In this document: positions 18,967-29,436 of the stretch, piece after piece
Layout: every line of letters starts with the position of its first letter
Position numbering within the stretch: the first letter of the stretch is position 1
Assembly (NCBI RefSeq): GCF_002234375.1
Contig: NZ_NMQV01000012.1
Location: forward strand, 1-64,000
Origin: Pseudomonas fluvialis
Lineage (GTDB): Bacteria > Pseudomonadota > Gammaproteobacteria > Pseudomonadales > Pseudomonadaceae
DNA length: 64,000 bases
Direction: 5' to 3'
The notes under the pieces: generated by a model
Databases searched by the model: none
What the model was told of the DNA's origin: nothing
The model's input: the letters and a program-made list of their open reading frames with translations, nothing else
Made by a program: the position numbers and the translations under genes

Positions 18967-21342
18967 ATGCACCGAGCCATTGCCTACGACCTGCCGCTAC
19001 GCGGCATGAGCTGCGCCAGTTGCGCGGCGCGCATCGAGAAAGCCCTCGGCGCCCTGCCTGGCGTCAGCGCCGTGCAGGTCAACCTGGCCAGCGAACGCGT
19101 GCGCCTGCAAGCCCCGCCCGGCCAGTTGGCCAGCCTGCGCCAGTGCATCGAGGAGGCCGGCTACCAGGTGCCCGTGCACAACCTAAGCCTGCACCTGCAA
19201 GGCATGACCTGCGCCAGCTGCGCCGCGCGCATCGAGCGGGCGCTGCTCGCCGTCGACGGGGTCTGCCAGGCCAGCGTCAACCTGGCCAGCGAAACCGCGC
19301 AACTCCAGCTGCTTGCCGGCAGCGATGTGCAGACGCTGCTGCACGCCGTCGAACAGGCCGGGTTCGGCGCCCGCCTGGCTACACCGGACAGCCCGCCCAC
19401 GCTGGTCCGCCGTGACTGGCAACCCCTGCTGGCCCTGCTGCTGGCCATCCCACTGATGCTGCCGATGTTCGCCGAATGGTTCGGTGTGCACTGGATGCTG
19501 CCGGCCTGGATACAGTTCGCCCTGGCCGCGCCGGTGCAGTTCATCCTCGGCGCACGCTTCTACCGCGCCGGCTGGCGGGCGCTGCGTGCCGGTAGCGGCA
19601 ACATGGACCTGCTGGTGGCAATCGGCACCAGTGCCGCCTTCGGCCTGAGCCTGTACCTGTGGTGGCAGGCCGAGCCCGGAGCCATGCCCCACCTGTATTT
19701 CGAGTCGGCCGCCGTGGTCATCGCCCTGGTGCTGCTCGGCAAGCACCTGGAAAGCCGTGCCAAACGCCAGACCGGTGCCGCCATCGCCGCGCTGCAGGCG
19801 CTGCGTCCGCAGCAAGCACGGCGGGTCACGGGTGACCAGGAAAGCTGGGTGGCACTCAGCGAACTGCGCCGCGCCGACCGCCTGCGCGTGCTGCCCGGCG
19901 AGCGTTTTCCCTGCGACGGCCTGGTCCTGGAGGGCCACAGTCAGGCCGACGAATCACTGATCAGCGGGGAGAGCCTGCCGCAGGCCAAGGCGCCCGGCAG
20001 CACGGTCACCGGCGGCAGCCTGAATGGCGAAGGCAGCCTGCTGGTCAGCGTCACCGCCCTTGGCGCGGAAAGCGTGCTGGCGCGCATCATCCGCCTGGTC
20101 GAGGACGCCCAGGCGGCCAAGGCGCCAATCCAGAAACTGGTCGACCGCATCAGCGCCTGGTTTGTCCCCGTCGTCCTGCTGATTGCCCTGCTCACCCTCG
20201 GCGGCTGGTTGCTGGCCGGCGCCGGCCTGGAACAGGCCCTGCTCAACGCCGTCAGCGTACTGGTCATCGCCTGCCCCTGCGCACTGGGCCTGGCCACGCC
20301 CACGGCGATCATGGCCGGCACCGGGGTCGCAGCCCGGCACGGCATCCTGATCAAGGACGCCAGCGCCCTGGAAGTGGCCCACAAGGTGACTGATCTGGTC
20401 TTCGACAAAACCGGCACCCTGACTGAGGGCCAGCCGCAACTGGTGGCCCTGTGCAGTGCCCCCTCGCCGGACGCCGCCGCGCACGACACACACTGGCTGA
20501 GCCTGGCCGGCAGCCTGCAGCGCGGCAGCGAGCACCCGCTGGCCCGTGCGGTACTGCGCGCCTGTCGCAGCCAACGCCTGCCCACCCCGGCGGCCAGCGA
20601 CAGCCAGGTACTGCCAGGACGCGGTGTGCGCGGCAGCCTGGAGGGCCGCGAGTGGCTGCTCGGCAATGCCCGCCTGCTGCAGGAGATGGCCATCGACAGC
20701 CAGCCCCTGGCGGCCCAGGCCGCCCAATGGGAGGCCGCCGGGCACAGCCTGGCCTGGTTGGCCGAGTACCGGCCGACACCGCGCGCCGTCGCCCTGCTGG
20801 CCTTTGCCGACCCAATCAAGGACGGTGCCGGCGCGGCCATTACCGCACTGCACCAGGCCGGCCTGCGCTGCCATCTGCTGAGTGGCGACAACCCCGGCAG
20901 CGCCGGCAGGGTGGCCCAGGCGCTGGGCATTGATCAGCTGCAGGCGCAAGTGTTGCCGGCCGACAAGGCGGCGCGCATTCGCCAGTTGCAGGACCAAGGC
21001 CGGGTGGTCGGCATGGTCGGTGACGGTATCAACGATGCCCCGGCGCTGGCCGCCGCGGATGTCGGTATTGCCATGGGCAGCGGCACCGATGTGGCCATGC
21101 AGGCCGCCGGGATCACCCTGATGCGCGGCGATCCGCGCCTGGTCAGCGCGGCGCTGGCGATCAGCCGGCGCACCTACGGCAAGATCCGCCAGAACCTGTT
21201 CTGGGCCTTTGCCTACAACCTGCTGGCCCTGCCCCTGGCCGCCGCCGGCCTGCTCAACCCGATGCTGGCCGGCGCCGCCATGGCGCTTTCCAGCCTCAGC
21301 GTGGTGAGCAACGCCTTGCTGCTGTACCGCTGGCGACCATGA
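18967..21342 (+). CDS. copA: Copper-exporting P1B-type ATPase
   Basis: 791 residues. Two N-terminal heavy-metal domains carry CxxC pairs (Cys16/Cys19 and Cys82/Cys85). Membrane helices follow, with the CPC ion motif near 436-438. The phosphorylated aspartate is in DKTGT at about 480 and the hinge is [10 protein letters not shown] near 685. It pumps Cu(I) from the cytoplasm to the periplasm using ATP (the CueA/CopA type). A CueR promoter immediately upstream confirms copper as the likely substrate. It appears to be a single-gene unit. Confidence 0.95.
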   Translation: MHRAIAYDLPLRGMSCASCAARIEKALGALPGVSAVQVNLASERVRLQAPPGQLASLRQCIEEAGYQVPVHNLSLHLQGMTCASCAARIERALLAVDGVCQASVNLASETAQLQLLAGSDVQTLLHAVEQAGFGARLATPDSPPTLVRRDWQPLLALLLAIPLMLPMFAEWFGVHWMLPAWIQFALAAPVQFILGARFYRAGWRALRAGSGNMDLLVAIGTSAAFGLSLYLWWQAEPGAMPHLYFESAAVVIALVLLGKHLESRAKRQTGAAIAALQALRPQQARRVTGDQESWVALSELRRADRLRVLPGERFPCDGLVLEGHSQADESLISGESLPQAKAPGSTVTGGSLNGEGSLLVSVTALGAESVLARIIRLVEDAQAAKAPIQKLVDRISAWFVPVVLLIALLTLGGWLLAGAGLEQALLNAVSVLVIACPCALGLATPTAIMAGTGVAARHGILIKDASALEVAHKVTDLVFDKTGTLTEGQPQLVALCSAPSPDAAAHDTHWLSLAGSLQRGSEHPLARAVLRACRSQRLPTPAASDSQVLPGRGVRGSLEGREWLLGNARLLQEMAIDSQPLAAQAAQWEAAGHSLAWLAEYRPTPRAVALLAFADPIKDGAGAAITALHQAGLRCHLLSGDNPGSAGRVAQALGIDQLQAQVLPADKAARIRQLQDQGRVVGMVGDGINDAPALAAADVGIAMGSGTDVAMQAAGITLMRGDPRLVSAALAISRRTYGKIRQNLFWAFAYNLLALPLAAAGLLNPMLAGAAMALSSLSVVSNALLLYRWRP

Positions 21343-21430
21343 ACCGTGCAGGGGTATCTCCTCTGCATCTTGGGCTGCGCGGGGCGCATCAGGTAAACTG
21401 CCGCTCTTTTTCCGCCACGCGACCACTTCA

Positions 21431-23329
21431 ATGCCGAAGACGTTCCACGAGATCCCCCGCGAGCGCCCCGTCACGCCGTTGCTCGACCGCGCGGCCACGC
21501 CGGGAGAGCTGCGCCGCCTGGGCGAAGCCGAGCTGGTCACGCTGGCCAACGAACTGCGTCAGTTCCTGCTCTACAGCGTGGGGCAGAGTGGCGGGCACTT
21601 TGGCGCCGGCCTGGGGGTGATCGAGCTGACCATCGCCCTGCACTACGTCTTCGACACGCCCTGGGACCGCCTGGTCTGGGACGTCGGCCACCAGGCCTAC
21701 CCGCACAAGATTCTCACCGGCCGCCGCGAACGCATGACCAGCCTGCGCCAGAAGGACGGCCTGGCTGCCTTCCCACGGCGCAGCGAGAGCGAGTACGACA
21801 CCTTCGGCGTCGGCCACTCCAGCACCAGCATCAGTGCGGCACTCGGCATGGCCCTGGCGGCCCGCCTGAAGGGCGAAAAACGCAAGAGCGTGGCGGTGAT
21901 CGGTGACGGTGCCATGACCGCCGGCATGGCCTTCGAGGCCCTCAATCACGCCTCCGACACCAAGGCCGACATGCTGGTGGTGCTCAACGACAACGATATG
22001 TCGATTTCCAACAACGTCGGTGGCCTGTCCAACTACCTGGCGAAGATTCTCTCCAGCCGCACCTACGCAAGCATGCGCGAGGGCAGCAAGAAGGTCCTTT
22101 CGCGCCTGCCCGGCGCCTGGGAAATCGCCCGCAAGACCGAAGAACACGCCAAGGGCATGCTGGTGCCCGGCACGCTGTTCGAGGAGCTGGGCTGGAACTA
22201 CATCGGCCCGATCGACGGTCACGACCTGCCCACGCTGCTGGCCACCCTGCGCAACATGCGCGACCTGGAAGGCCCGCAGTTCCTGCATGTGGTCACCAAG
22301 AAAGGCAAGGGTTTCGCCCCGGCCGAACTGGACCCGATCGGCTACCACGCGATTACCAAGCTGGAACCGCCCAGCGACAACCCGGCGCCGAAGAAACCCA
22401 GCGGGCCCAAGTACTCCAACGTCTTCGGTCGCTGGCTGTGCGACATGGCCGAGCAGGATGCACGCCTGGTCGGCATCACCCCGGCGATGAAGGAAGGCTC
22501 CGACCTGGTGTCCTTTGCCGAGCGCTATCCGACCCGCTATTTCGACGTGGCGATCGCCGAGCAACACGCCGTGACCCTGGCCGCCGGCCTGGCCTGTGAA
22601 GGCATGAAGCCGGTGGTAGCGATCTACTCGACCTTCCTGCAGCGCGCCTACGACCAGCTGATCCATGATGTCGCGGTACAGGACCTCGACGTACTGTTCG
22701 CCATCGACCGCGCCGGCCTGGTCGGCGAGGACGGCCCGACGCATGCCGGCAGCTTCGACATTTCCTACCTGCGCTGCATTCCCGGCATGCTGGTGATGAC
22801 CCCCAGCGACGAGAATGAACTGCGCCAGATGCTCACCACCGGCTACCTGCACAAAGGCCCGGCGGCGGTGCGCTATCCGCGCGGCAGTGGCCCCAATGCG
22901 CCCATCGACAGCTCGCTGCAGCCCCTGCCCATCGGCAAGGGCGTGCTGCGCCGCCAGGGGCAACGGGTTGCCCTGCTGGTGTTTGGCGTGCAACTGGCTG
23001 CCGCCCTGCAGGCGGCCGAGGCGCTGGACGCCAGCGTGGTCGACATGCGCTTCGTCAAACCGCTCGACGAAGCACTGCTGCTGGAGATGGCCGCCAGCCA
23101 CAGCCTGCTGGTGAGCATCGAGGAAAACACCATCATGGGCGGCGCCGGCAGTGCGGTCGGCGAGTGCCTGGCGGCCCACGGCCTGGCCGTCCCCCTGCTG
23201 CAGCTCGGCCTGCCGGACTACTACGTGGAACACGCCCGCCCGGAAGAAATGCTCGCCGAATGCGGGCTCGACGCGGCAGGCATCCAGCAGGCCATCGAAC
23301 GCCGCCTGGCCGATAGCCGCACAGCTTAA
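21431..23329 (+). CDS. dxs: 1-deoxy-D-xylulose-5-phosphate synthase
   Basis: 632 residues, a full-length transketolase-like enzyme. It joins pyruvate and glyceraldehyde 3-phosphate to start the non-mevalonate isoprenoid route; the product also feeds thiamine and pyridoxal synthesis. Thiamine-diphosphate binding is shown by [10 protein letters not shown] followed about 28 residues later by NDNDMSIS. The C-terminal halves carry the [13 protein letters not shown] catalytic region and RYPRGSG. In many Pseudomonas genomes xseB and ispA precede dxs; here copA does, with an 88-bp gap, so dxs must have its own promoter. Confidence 0.97.
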   Translation: MPKTFHEIPRERPVTPLLDRAATPGELRRLGEAELVTLANELRQFLLYSVGQSGGHFGAGLGVIELTIALHYVFDTPWDRLVWDVGHQAYPHKILTGRRERMTSLRQKDGLAAFPRRSESEYDTFGVGHSSTSISAALGMALAARLKGEKRKSVAVIGDGAMTAGMAFEALNHASDTKADMLVVLNDNDMSISNNVGGLSNYLAKILSSRTYASMREGSKKVLSRLPGAWEIARKTEEHAKGMLVPGTLFEELGWNYIGPIDGHDLPTLLATLRNMRDLEGPQFLHVVTKKGKGFAPAELDPIGYHAITKLEPPSDNPAPKKPSGPKYSNVFGRWLCDMAEQDARLVGITPAMKEGSDLVSFAERYPTRYFDVAIAEQHAVTLAAGLACEGMKPVVAIYSTFLQRAYDQLIHDVAVQDLDVLFAIDRAGLVGEDGPTHAGSFDISYLRCIPGMLVMTPSDENELRQMLTTGYLHKGPAAVRYPRGSGPNAPIDSSLQPLPIGKGVLRRQGQRVALLVFGVQLAAALQAAEALDASVVDMRFVKPLDEALLLEMAASHSLLVSIEENTIMGGAGSAVGECLAAHGLAVPLLQLGLPDYYVEHARPEEMLAECGLDAAGIQQAIERRLADSRTA

Positions 23330-23354
23330 TCCTTGCTTTCAACGGCGCCTCTCG

Positions 23355-23600
23355 CTAAGGTGCCGCGGTTTTATTCCACCCAGGTGTGCGGCTTTGCGGC
23401 CGCATGAAACGGGAAGCCGGTGCGCTCTTCGAGCAATTCCGGCGCTGCCCCCGCAACGGTAAGCGATGGTCGCCGCCAGGCGACAACCCGGCTCAACCGC
23501 CACTGTGCTTCAGCATGGGAAGGCGAGCCAGGTGTTCTCGCAAGCCCGGAGACCGGCCTGGACGGATTCGACAGGTGTTGCGGAGGGCGGCACCGTCAAG
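23355..23600 (+). promoter_or_regulatory. Cobalamin (B12) riboswitch in the btuB leader
   Basis: The conserved marks appear in order: AACGGGAAGCCGGTG at about 23408, CTGCCCCCGCAACGGTAAG, a CACTG segment, TGGGAAGGCG, and the B12-box-like GCAAGCCCGGAGACCGGCC at 23540-23558. Binding of adenosylcobalamin lowers expression of the outer-membrane B12 receptor downstream. The exact ends are approximate. Confidence 0.95.
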
Positions 23601-23673
23601 TGCCGTCCGCAGTTTCCCTGGCGGCCCTTGTCTGCCCTCCTCAGAAGTTCATTCACGCTTTTGAGGCTTTTCC

Positions 23674-25518
23674 ATGAAATTGTCCCGTATTGCCCTGGCT
23701 GTAGCCCTGGCGCCCAGTCTCTCCTGCGCCCATGCCGCATCCACAACAGAGACCCTGAAGCTTACTGAAACACTGATCAGCGCCAACCGCGAGGCGCAAC
23801 CACGCAGTGCAAGCAGCGCAGCGAACACCGTGTTCAACCGCCAGGATATAGAGCGCCTGCAGCCCTCCAGCGTTGCTGACTTACTGCAGCGCGTTCCCGG
23901 CGTACAGATCGCCCGCAGCGGCGGCCCAGGCAGCACCGTAAGCCTCTTCATGCGCGGTACAAAATCAGCACAAAGCCTGGTATTGGTTGATGGCCAGCGG
24001 ATCAGTTCAGCATCAGCCGGTGGTTCGCCACTTGAATACCTGAGCATTGAACAAATCGAACGCGTTGAGGTGCTACGCGGCTCGCGCTCGGCAGTTTACG
24101 GCTCCGACGCGATTGGCGGCGTGGTACATATCATCACTCGTCGCGGCACAGACCAGCCGCTCACACCGCGCCTGCGCATCGGCTACGGAACCCACAACAC
24201 CTGGGAGCGCAGCCTGGGCCTGTCCGGCGGCGACCAGCACACACGCTTCAGCCTACAGGCCAGCGCCGATGACACCCGCGGCATCAACCGTTCCTACGCC
24301 AACAGCGCACCGGATAACGATCGGGATGCCTATCGCAACAATGCCTTCAGCGCCAACCTGAACCACCGTTTCAGCGAGCAACTGGAAGCCGGCTTCAGCG
24401 TGCTCGACCAGCGCGGCGAAAGCGAGTACGACATGGACTGGGGCGGGCAGTACCCTTATTTTGACTATCAGGTCAGTAGCTACTCTGGCTTTCTCTCCGC
24501 ACAGATCAACGCCCTCTGGAAAAGCCGTCTTGAACTGGGCCACAGCGAAAATCGTCCGACCGTACGCTACGATGATGCCAAAGACAGCAGCCCCTTCAAT
24601 ACCTACCGAGACAGCGCCGCATGGTTGAACACCCTGGAGTTGGGCAATGGTCATAGCTTGATCGTGGGTGCCGACGGCTACGAGGAGACACTGCACAGCA
24701 ACATCAACTACACGGAAGACAGCCGCTGGAATCATGGACTGATTCTGCAGCACAACTACCGCGGCGAGCGTTTCTCCAGCGAGCTGGGCCTGCGCCATGA
24801 CAAGAACGCGCAATTCGGCAGCAGCAACACCTTCAGCGGTGCAGTCACTTACGCGCTGAATGCCGATAACGACCTGATCCTGTCCTACGCGGAAGGTTTC
24901 CGCGCACCAACCTTCAACGACCTGTACTGGCCCGGCGGTGGTAACCCCACCCTGCAACCGGAAAGCTCCAAGTCCTATGAGCTGCAATGGCGCAGCCAGC
25001 TGGCCGCGACAACCCGCCTGGAAACCTCGCTCTACCGCACAGACTTGCGCAATGCCATTGCTGGCTGGCCCGCGCAGAACATCGATAAAGCACGCATCAA
25101 TGGCTTCGAAGCATCCCTGCAACAGGAGCTACTGGGCTGGCAGGCCGCACTGGGGCTCAGCCTGATCGACCCGCGCGACCGGGAAACTGGCAAGACCCTG
25201 GACCGTCGTGCCCGACGCACGCTGAGTCTTGATCTGGATCGCTCCTTTGGCGCGCTAAGTATTGGCGCCGGCTGGCAGGCCGTAAGCAGCAGCTATGACG
25301 ATCTTGCCAATAACCGCGAACTATCAGGCTATGGCCTGCTGAACCTGCGTAGTGCCTGGCAGGCCAGCGACGAGGTACAACTGGGCTTCAAGCTCGACAA
25401 CGTGCTGAACAAACAGTACAGCCGCGCGCAATACGAGGGCTGGCCAGCCACCTACTACACCTATCGCGAAACAGGGCGCACCGCGCTGATGTCGGTCACC
25501 TGGACCCCCAGCCTGTAA
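23674..25518 (+). CDS. btuB: TonB-dependent cobalamin receptor
   Basis: 614 residues. It has a signal peptide (residues 1-22, ending CAHAAS), a TonB-box-like stretch (ETLISAN), a plug domain with LLQRVPGVQI, LVLVDGQRISS, VEVLRGSRSAVYGSDAIGGV, and a 22-strand barrel. It takes up B12 with energy from TonB-ExbBD. The riboswitch upstream fixes the substrate. The protein ends VTWTPSL; most barrels end in an aromatic residue, so a final Leu is slightly odd. A terminator follows directly. Confidence 0.95.
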   Translation: MKLSRIALAVALAPSLSCAHAASTTETLKLTETLISANREAQPRSASSAANTVFNRQDIERLQPSSVADLLQRVPGVQIARSGGPGSTVSLFMRGTKSAQSLVLVDGQRISSASAGGSPLEYLSIEQIERVEVLRGSRSAVYGSDAIGGVVHIITRRGTDQPLTPRLRIGYGTHNTWERSLGLSGGDQHTRFSLQASADDTRGINRSYANSAPDNDRDAYRNNAFSANLNHRFSEQLEAGFSVLDQRGESEYDMDWGGQYPYFDYQVSSYSGFLSAQINALWKSRLELGHSENRPTVRYDDAKDSSPFNTYRDSAAWLNTLELGNGHSLIVGADGYEETLHSNINYTEDSRWNHGLILQHNYRGERFSSELGLRHDKNAQFGSSNTFSGAVTYALNADNDLILSYAEGFRAPTFNDLYWPGGGNPTLQPESSKSYELQWRSQLAATTRLETSLYRTDLRNAIAGWPAQNIDKARINGFEASLQQELLGWQAALGLSLIDPRDRETGKTLDRRARRTLSLDLDRSFGALSIGAGWQAVSSSYDDLANNRELSGYGLLNLRSAWQASDEVQLGFKLDNVLNKQYSRAQYEGWPATYYTYRETGRTALMSVTWTPSL

Positions 25519-25533
25519 TCCTCTGCCAATCTG

Positions 25534-25560
25534 CAAACGCCCCACCCGCTGGGGCGTTTG
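25534..25560 (+). terminator. Terminator after btuB
   Basis: CAAACGCCCC (25534-25543) pairs perfectly with GGGGCGTTTG (25551-25560) around a seven-base loop. The downstream T tract is short. Because the stem is symmetrical it could also serve the convergent btuF operon. Confidence 0.75.
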
Positions 25561-25571
25561 TATTCGCGACC

Positions 25572-26369
25572 TCAACGCGCCCGGTCAATCAGCTCACACA
25601 ACTGTTCGGTAGCTGCCAGCATCTGGAAGCTGGGCCGCTCCAGGCGCTTGCTGGGCACCGGCCAAAGCTGCTGGTGGCGCACCGCGCTGAGTTGCGGCCA
25701 GGCCTGCCAGATGCCCAGCTCGGCATTGCTGCCGGCGATGATCAGTTGCGGATCACGCGCGATGATCGCCTCCAGCCCCACCTGCGGCGCGGGCAACTCA
25801 AGGTCGGCAAATACGTTCTGCCCGCCACACAGGGCGATGGCATCGCTGATGATTTGCCGGCCTCCGATGGTATACAGCGGCTGGTGCCAGATCTGGTAGA
25901 ACACCCGCACCGGCGGACGTCCGGCATAGTGCTGGCGCAGCCGTGCAACGCCCTCGCGAAAGCGCTGCGACAGCGCTGCGCCCTGCTGCGCATAGCCCAC
26001 CGCCTGGCCGATCAGCACGAACTCCTCGGCCAGCTCATGCAAGCGGCGCGGTTCACCGACATGCACGGGAATCCCCAGCCGCTGCAGCTGCTGGCGTTGC
26101 GCCGGGCCAATACTGTCCGGCCACAACAACACCAGGTCGGGGCGCAGGCTGACCAGGGTTTCCAGTTCAAGCTGGCCAAGACGTCCCAGGGAAGGCAGGT
26201 GTGCCAGTTGCGCCGGGCGCTCGCCACCGTCCAGTACACCGACCAGACGCTCCGCAGCGCCCAGTTCGAGCATGATGTCAGTCAACGAGGGGGCCAGGCT
26301 CACCACCCGCTCGGCAGCCTGCAGCGGCCAGACCAGCAACAGCGCAGCGAGCAGCAGGCAGGTGCGCAT
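25572..26369 (-). CDS. btuF: Cobalamin ABC-transporter periplasmic binding protein
   Basis: 265 residues with a signal peptide ([20 protein letters not shown]). VVSLAPSLTDIMLELGAAERLVGV and LETLVSLRPDLVLLW are the typical first lobe of BtuF/FhuD-like binding proteins. It would carry B12 from BtuB to the inner-membrane permease; BtuC and BtuD are not encoded nearby. It faces btuB end to end. It is last in a short operon with ribA and a small membrane protein, the order also known from P. aeruginosa PA4045-PA4047. Confidence 0.85.
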   Translation of the reverse strand: MRTCLLLAALLLVWPLQAAERVVSLAPSLTDIMLELGAAERLVGVLDGGERPAQLAHLPSLGRLGQLELETLVSLRPDLVLLWPDSIGPAQRQQLQRLGIPVHVGEPRRLHELAEEFVLIGQAVGYAQQGAALSQRFREGVARLRQHYAGRPPVRVFYQIWHQPLYTIGGRQIISDAIALCGGQNVFADLELPAPQVGLEAIIARDPQLIIAGSNAELGIWQAWPQLSAVRHQQLWPVPSKRLERPSFQMLAATEQLCELIDRAR

Positions 26370-26788
26370 CAGGCCAGCTGCGCGGGAATGCGGTACAGGT
26401 AGAACAGCACCAGGCTGGCCAGCGCCAGCAGGGTCAGCGGCACCGCATGCAGGCCACTGAATACTGCCAGCGCGCCGACCCAGGCCGGCAAGCCGGCTGC
26501 CTGCAGGGCACGGCGCCGGCAGTGGATCAACTGTTGCCAGGCGGCGGGCTCGGCCTCACTGTCCAGCACCTGCCCGGTGGCGATCAATGCATGCTTGTAG
26601 GCACGAAACAGCGGCAGGCTGACGAACAGGCTGGCCAGCGCGGCAATGAACAGGGGCATTTGCAGTACCGACAACCAGGCCGGCGCCGCACCGAACAGCA
26701 GGTTGGCGAGAAACAGCGGCGCCAGGGCCAGGCCCAGCAGGCGCCACCACTGCAGGGCCAGACGACGCCTGACCTCGCCGCGTGTCAC
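26369..26788 (-). CDS. Small membrane protein, ribA-btuF operon
   Basis: 139 residues with about four hydrophobic helices (near 15-32, 38-58, 100-118 and 118-135). It lacks a recognisable enzymatic motif. Its start overlaps the ribA stop (ATGA) and its stop overlaps the btuF start, so all three are translationally linked. The placement is conserved in Pseudomonas (PA4046 position). A link with vitamin uptake is only suggested by neighbours. Confidence 0.75.
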   Translation of the reverse strand: MTRGEVRRRLALQWWRLLGLALAPLFLANLLFGAAPAWLSVLQMPLFIAALASLFVSLPLFRAYKHALIATGQVLDSEAEPAAWQQLIHCRRRALQAAGLPAWVGALAVFSGLHAVPLTLLALASLVLFYLYRIPAQLA

Positions 26789-27396
26789 TCGATTTCCCCC
26801 TGATGCTGCAGGCCCAGCATATGGCCAAGCTTGCCGGCCTTGGTGGCCAGGTACAGCTTGTTGTGCAGGTTCTCGCCCACCTGCAGCGGTACCCGCTCGG
26901 CGACCCGCACACCGAAACCCTGCAGGGCGTTGACCTTGCGCGGGTTATTGGTCATCAGGCGAATGGCGCTGATCCCCAGGTGGTCGAGCATCGGCTGGCA
27001 AATCGCATAGTCGCGCTGATCGGCGGCGAACCCCAGGCGCTCGTTGGCCTCGACGGTATCCGCGCCGCCATCTTGCAACTCGTAGGCGCGGATCTTGTTC
27101 AGCAGGCCGATACCACGGCCTTCCTGGCGCAGATACAGCAGCACGCCACGCCCCTCGGCAGCGATCGCGCGCAAGGCGGCCTCCAGCTGCGCACCGCAAT
27201 CGCAGCGCAGGCTGAACAGAGCGTCGCCAGTCAGGCATTCCGAATGCAGGCGGCCCAGCACGGGCTGGCCGTCGGCCACATCGCCGAGGGTCAGGGCAAC
27301 GTGCTCCTTGCCGCTGGTCTCATCGCGGAAACCGTGCATGGTAAAGATGGCAAAGGGTGTAGGCAGCTGCGCGGCGGCAACAAAGACGACAGACAC
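26785..27396 (-). CDS. ribA: GTP cyclohydrolase II
   Basis: 203 residues. It opens the GTP ring as the first step of riboflavin synthesis. Zinc ligands are in [17 protein letters not shown] and the catalytic region in [20 protein letters not shown]. The start is a GTG at 27396 (giving [12 protein letters not shown]), with GGAG upstream; this matches the P. aeruginosa RibA start, while the frame further upstream is not conserved. It is the only functional cyclohydrolase here, since the second copy in RibBA has lost its cysteines. Confidence 0.95.
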   Translation of the reverse strand: MSVVFVAAAQLPTPFAIFTMHGFRDETSGKEHVALTLGDVADGQPVLGRLHSECLTGDALFSLRCDCGAQLEAALRAIAAEGRGVLLYLRQEGRGIGLLNKIRAYELQDGGADTVEANERLGFAADQRDYAICQPMLDHLGISAIRLMTNNPRKVNALQGFGVRVAERVPLQVGENLHNKLYLATKAGKLGHMLGLQHQGEIE

Positions 27397-27501
27397 CAGA
27401 GAGCTCCAGGCAAGGCAACAGGGCGCGAATTGTAACACCACCCTTGCCACGGTTGAGCAAGAAACGCCCAGCGCGACACTCAGGTAAACCGGCGGTAGCC
27501 G

Positions 27502-28152
27502 TCAGAACTTCGACTCAAGCACCAGCATGCCCTGCTCCTCGCGCCAACTGACCCGGCTAAGGAAGCTCATACCCAGCAATACTTCAGTCGGCGCACTGCC
27601 CTGCACCACCACACCGTCCACACCGAGCACTTCCAGGCTACCGATCTTCACCCGGTCGAATTTCACCCGCCAGGCATTTGCCGTGCCACTGGCCGTGCTG
27701 ACCACCATGGGCTGGCCAACCACCCGGTAGTCGATGCCCAGGCGCTGCGCCTGTCCCTCGTTCATGGCTACCGCCGTAGCCCCGGTATCGACCATGAACT
27801 GCACGGTCTGGCCATTGATCGAACCGGCAATCCAGTAATGCCCGCCCAGCCCGCGCGCGATGCTCAGCCGCTGTTTCTCCGGGGCCGCAGAAAAGCCGCC
27901 CGGCGCATATTCACGACTCAGGCTGTAGTGACGCTCGACCCCCGCGACGCGTAGCACCGCGCCTTTGCTGTCCGCACTGACCACCTGTACGCCACCCGGT
28001 CCACTCTGCCCAACCCGCACCAGCTTGCGCTGGCCATCGACATTGAGCACCGCAGCGCCGGGAAACAAACCGACCACCTGCACCTGGCTGGCCGCCAGCG
28101 CCGGCCAGGCCAGCATGCAGGCCAGCACGGTGATCAGTGAACGACAGAACAT
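27502..28152 (-). CDS. Periplasmic retropepsin-like aspartic protease
   Basis: 216 residues: a signal peptide (1-21, ending ALAAS), an SH3-like or beta N-terminal region, then a retroviral-type protease domain. The single catalytic aspartate is Asp122 in FMVDTGATAVAM, and GTANAWRV and LLGMSFLSR complete the clan AA (TIGR02281) pattern. Such enzymes act as dimers. Its substrate in Pseudomonas is unknown. It follows the binding-protein gene at 28165 by 12 bp, so they are probably one transcript. Confidence 0.85.
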   Translation of the reverse strand: MFCRSLITVLACMLAWPALAASQVQVVGLFPGAAVLNVDGQRKLVRVGQSGPGGVQVVSADSKGAVLRVAGVERHYSLSREYAPGGFSAAPEKQRLSIARGLGGHYWIAGSINGQTVQFMVDTGATAVAMNEGQAQRLGIDYRVVGQPMVVSTASGTANAWRVKFDRVKIGSLEVLGVDGVVVQGSAPTEVLLGMSFLSRVSWREEQGMLVLESKF

Positions 28153-28164
28153 GGATGCGTCTCC

Positions 28165-28890
28165 CTATGGCATCGCCAACCGGTAGGGTTGTCCCCACTT
28201 GGCAAACAATGCGCGCAGACTACCATCGGCACGCAGTTCCAGCAGCCGCCGGTCATACAGTTCTGCCAACTCGCGCCCACGCGGACTGTCCTGGAAACCG
28301 GGATAGAGCGGCAACATAAGCAAAGGGACCACCTGGTAGCGCTGGGCCTGGGAGCTTTCGGCCAGTACCGCCTCCACCTCGCTGAGCGCGTCCACATAAA
28401 AGTCCGCATAGCCGCGCTCAAGCATCTGCAAAATGCCGGTACGCATGCGGATCTCCTGGAAGTGCTGCACATTGGGCAGGCGATGCTGGTAGTCATAGCC
28501 TCGCACCCAAATCAGTCGGCGCTGGCCAATAGTATCCCGGCTCGGTGCCGACAGGCTGGCCAAGCCCAAGGCAACGATCGGGTCGGCATCGTAGGCTTGC
28601 TGGGGATAGTGAGCCTCGGCGATCTCGCCGGCATAGGAGCCGATCCAGGCATCGGCACGACCGCGCAACACCAGGCCGATGGAACGCATGTAAGGCTCCG
28701 AGTGCACGACCACGCGCAGGCCTGCCGGCTCGAAGACCGCGCGCATGATGTCCCAGGCCAGGCCACTGCCGTCGGCCTCGGTATGTCCAGGCCATACCTC
28801 GCTGACCAGGCGCACTTCGCCCGGCAGGGCAGGCTGCGCCGAGACCAGCGCACTGCACACCAGCAGTATCCAACCCAGCAAGCCGCGCAT
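28165..28890 (-). CDS. Periplasmic solute-binding protein, family 3-like
   Basis: 241 residues from the ATG at 28890, which has GGGGG upstream and leads straight into a signal peptide (MRGLLGWILLVCSALVSAQP). The fold is that of amino-acid-binding proteins: GLAWDIMRAVFEPAGLRVVV, RADAWIGSYAGEI and YADFYVDALSEVEAVL. No permease or ATPase is adjacent, so it may act as a sensor or an orphan binder rather than as part of a transporter. Ligand unknown. Confidence 0.78.
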   Translation of the reverse strand: MRGLLGWILLVCSALVSAQPALPGEVRLVSEVWPGHTEADGSGLAWDIMRAVFEPAGLRVVVHSEPYMRSIGLVLRGRADAWIGSYAGEIAEAHYPQQAYDADPIVALGLASLSAPSRDTIGQRRLIWVRGYDYQHRLPNVQHFQEIRMRTGILQMLERGYADFYVDALSEVEAVLAESSQAQRYQVVPLLMLPLYPGFQDSPRGRELAELYDRRLLELRADGSLRALFAKWGQPYRLAMP

Positions 28891-28944
28891 GCACGCTACC
28901 CCCATGACTGCGCCGTCTTCTCGCGCACCCCTGAGATGCCCGAT

Positions 28945-29436
28945 CTAGACGACGAGATACACCAGCAACTGCAGACAGGCGAAGGCCAGCAGCCCCGCCA
29001 GCAAATCATCCAGCATGATGCCCAGGCCGCCCTCGACATGCCGGTCCGCCCAGCCGATCGGCCAAGGCTTGAGGATGTCGAAGAAGCGAAACAGCACAAA
29101 GCCCACACACAACCATAGCCAACCGGGGGGGGCAAGGAACAGGGTCAGCCAGATGCCGACGAACTCATCCCAGACAATCCCTTCGTGATCATGCACGCCC
29201 AGATCATCAGCCACCCGGCCACACAGCCAGATACCCAGCAGACTGGCGGCCAGTAGCACGCCGGCGTAGCCCCACAGCGGCAGCCACTGCAACAGCGGCA
29301 CGGCGGCCAGACCGAGCAGGCTGCCCCAGGTGCCTGGCGCCTTCGGCAAGGTGCCGGAGCCCAGACCAAACGCCAGGAAATGCCAGGGATTACGCCATAC
29401 CGAGGGCGGCACGCGTGGATGCGGCTGATCAGCCAT
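28945..29436 (-). CDS. pgpA: Phosphatidylglycerophosphatase A
   Basis: 163 residues with several membrane helices. GSGTLPKAPGTWGSLLG, GIVWDEFVGIWLTL, FDILKPWPI and GGLGIMLDDLLAG are the conserved PgpA runs, with the acidic active site. It removes phosphate from phosphatidylglycerol phosphate in lipid synthesis. Its start overlaps the end of thiL by 8 bp, as in other gamma-proteobacteria. Confidence 0.95.
   Translation of the reverse strand: MADQPHPRVPPSVWRNPWHFLAFGLGSGTLPKAPGTWGSLLGLAAVPLLQWLPLWGYAGVLLAASLLGIWLCGRVADDLGVHDHEGIVWDEFVGIWLTLFLAPPGWLWLCVGFVLFRFFDILKPWPIGWADRHVEGGLGIMLDDLLAGLLAFACLQLLVYLVV

Noticed and set aside
21428..23233. A 601-codon open frame antisense to dxs
   Set aside because: Same antisense artefact; dxs itself is a clear full-length gene.
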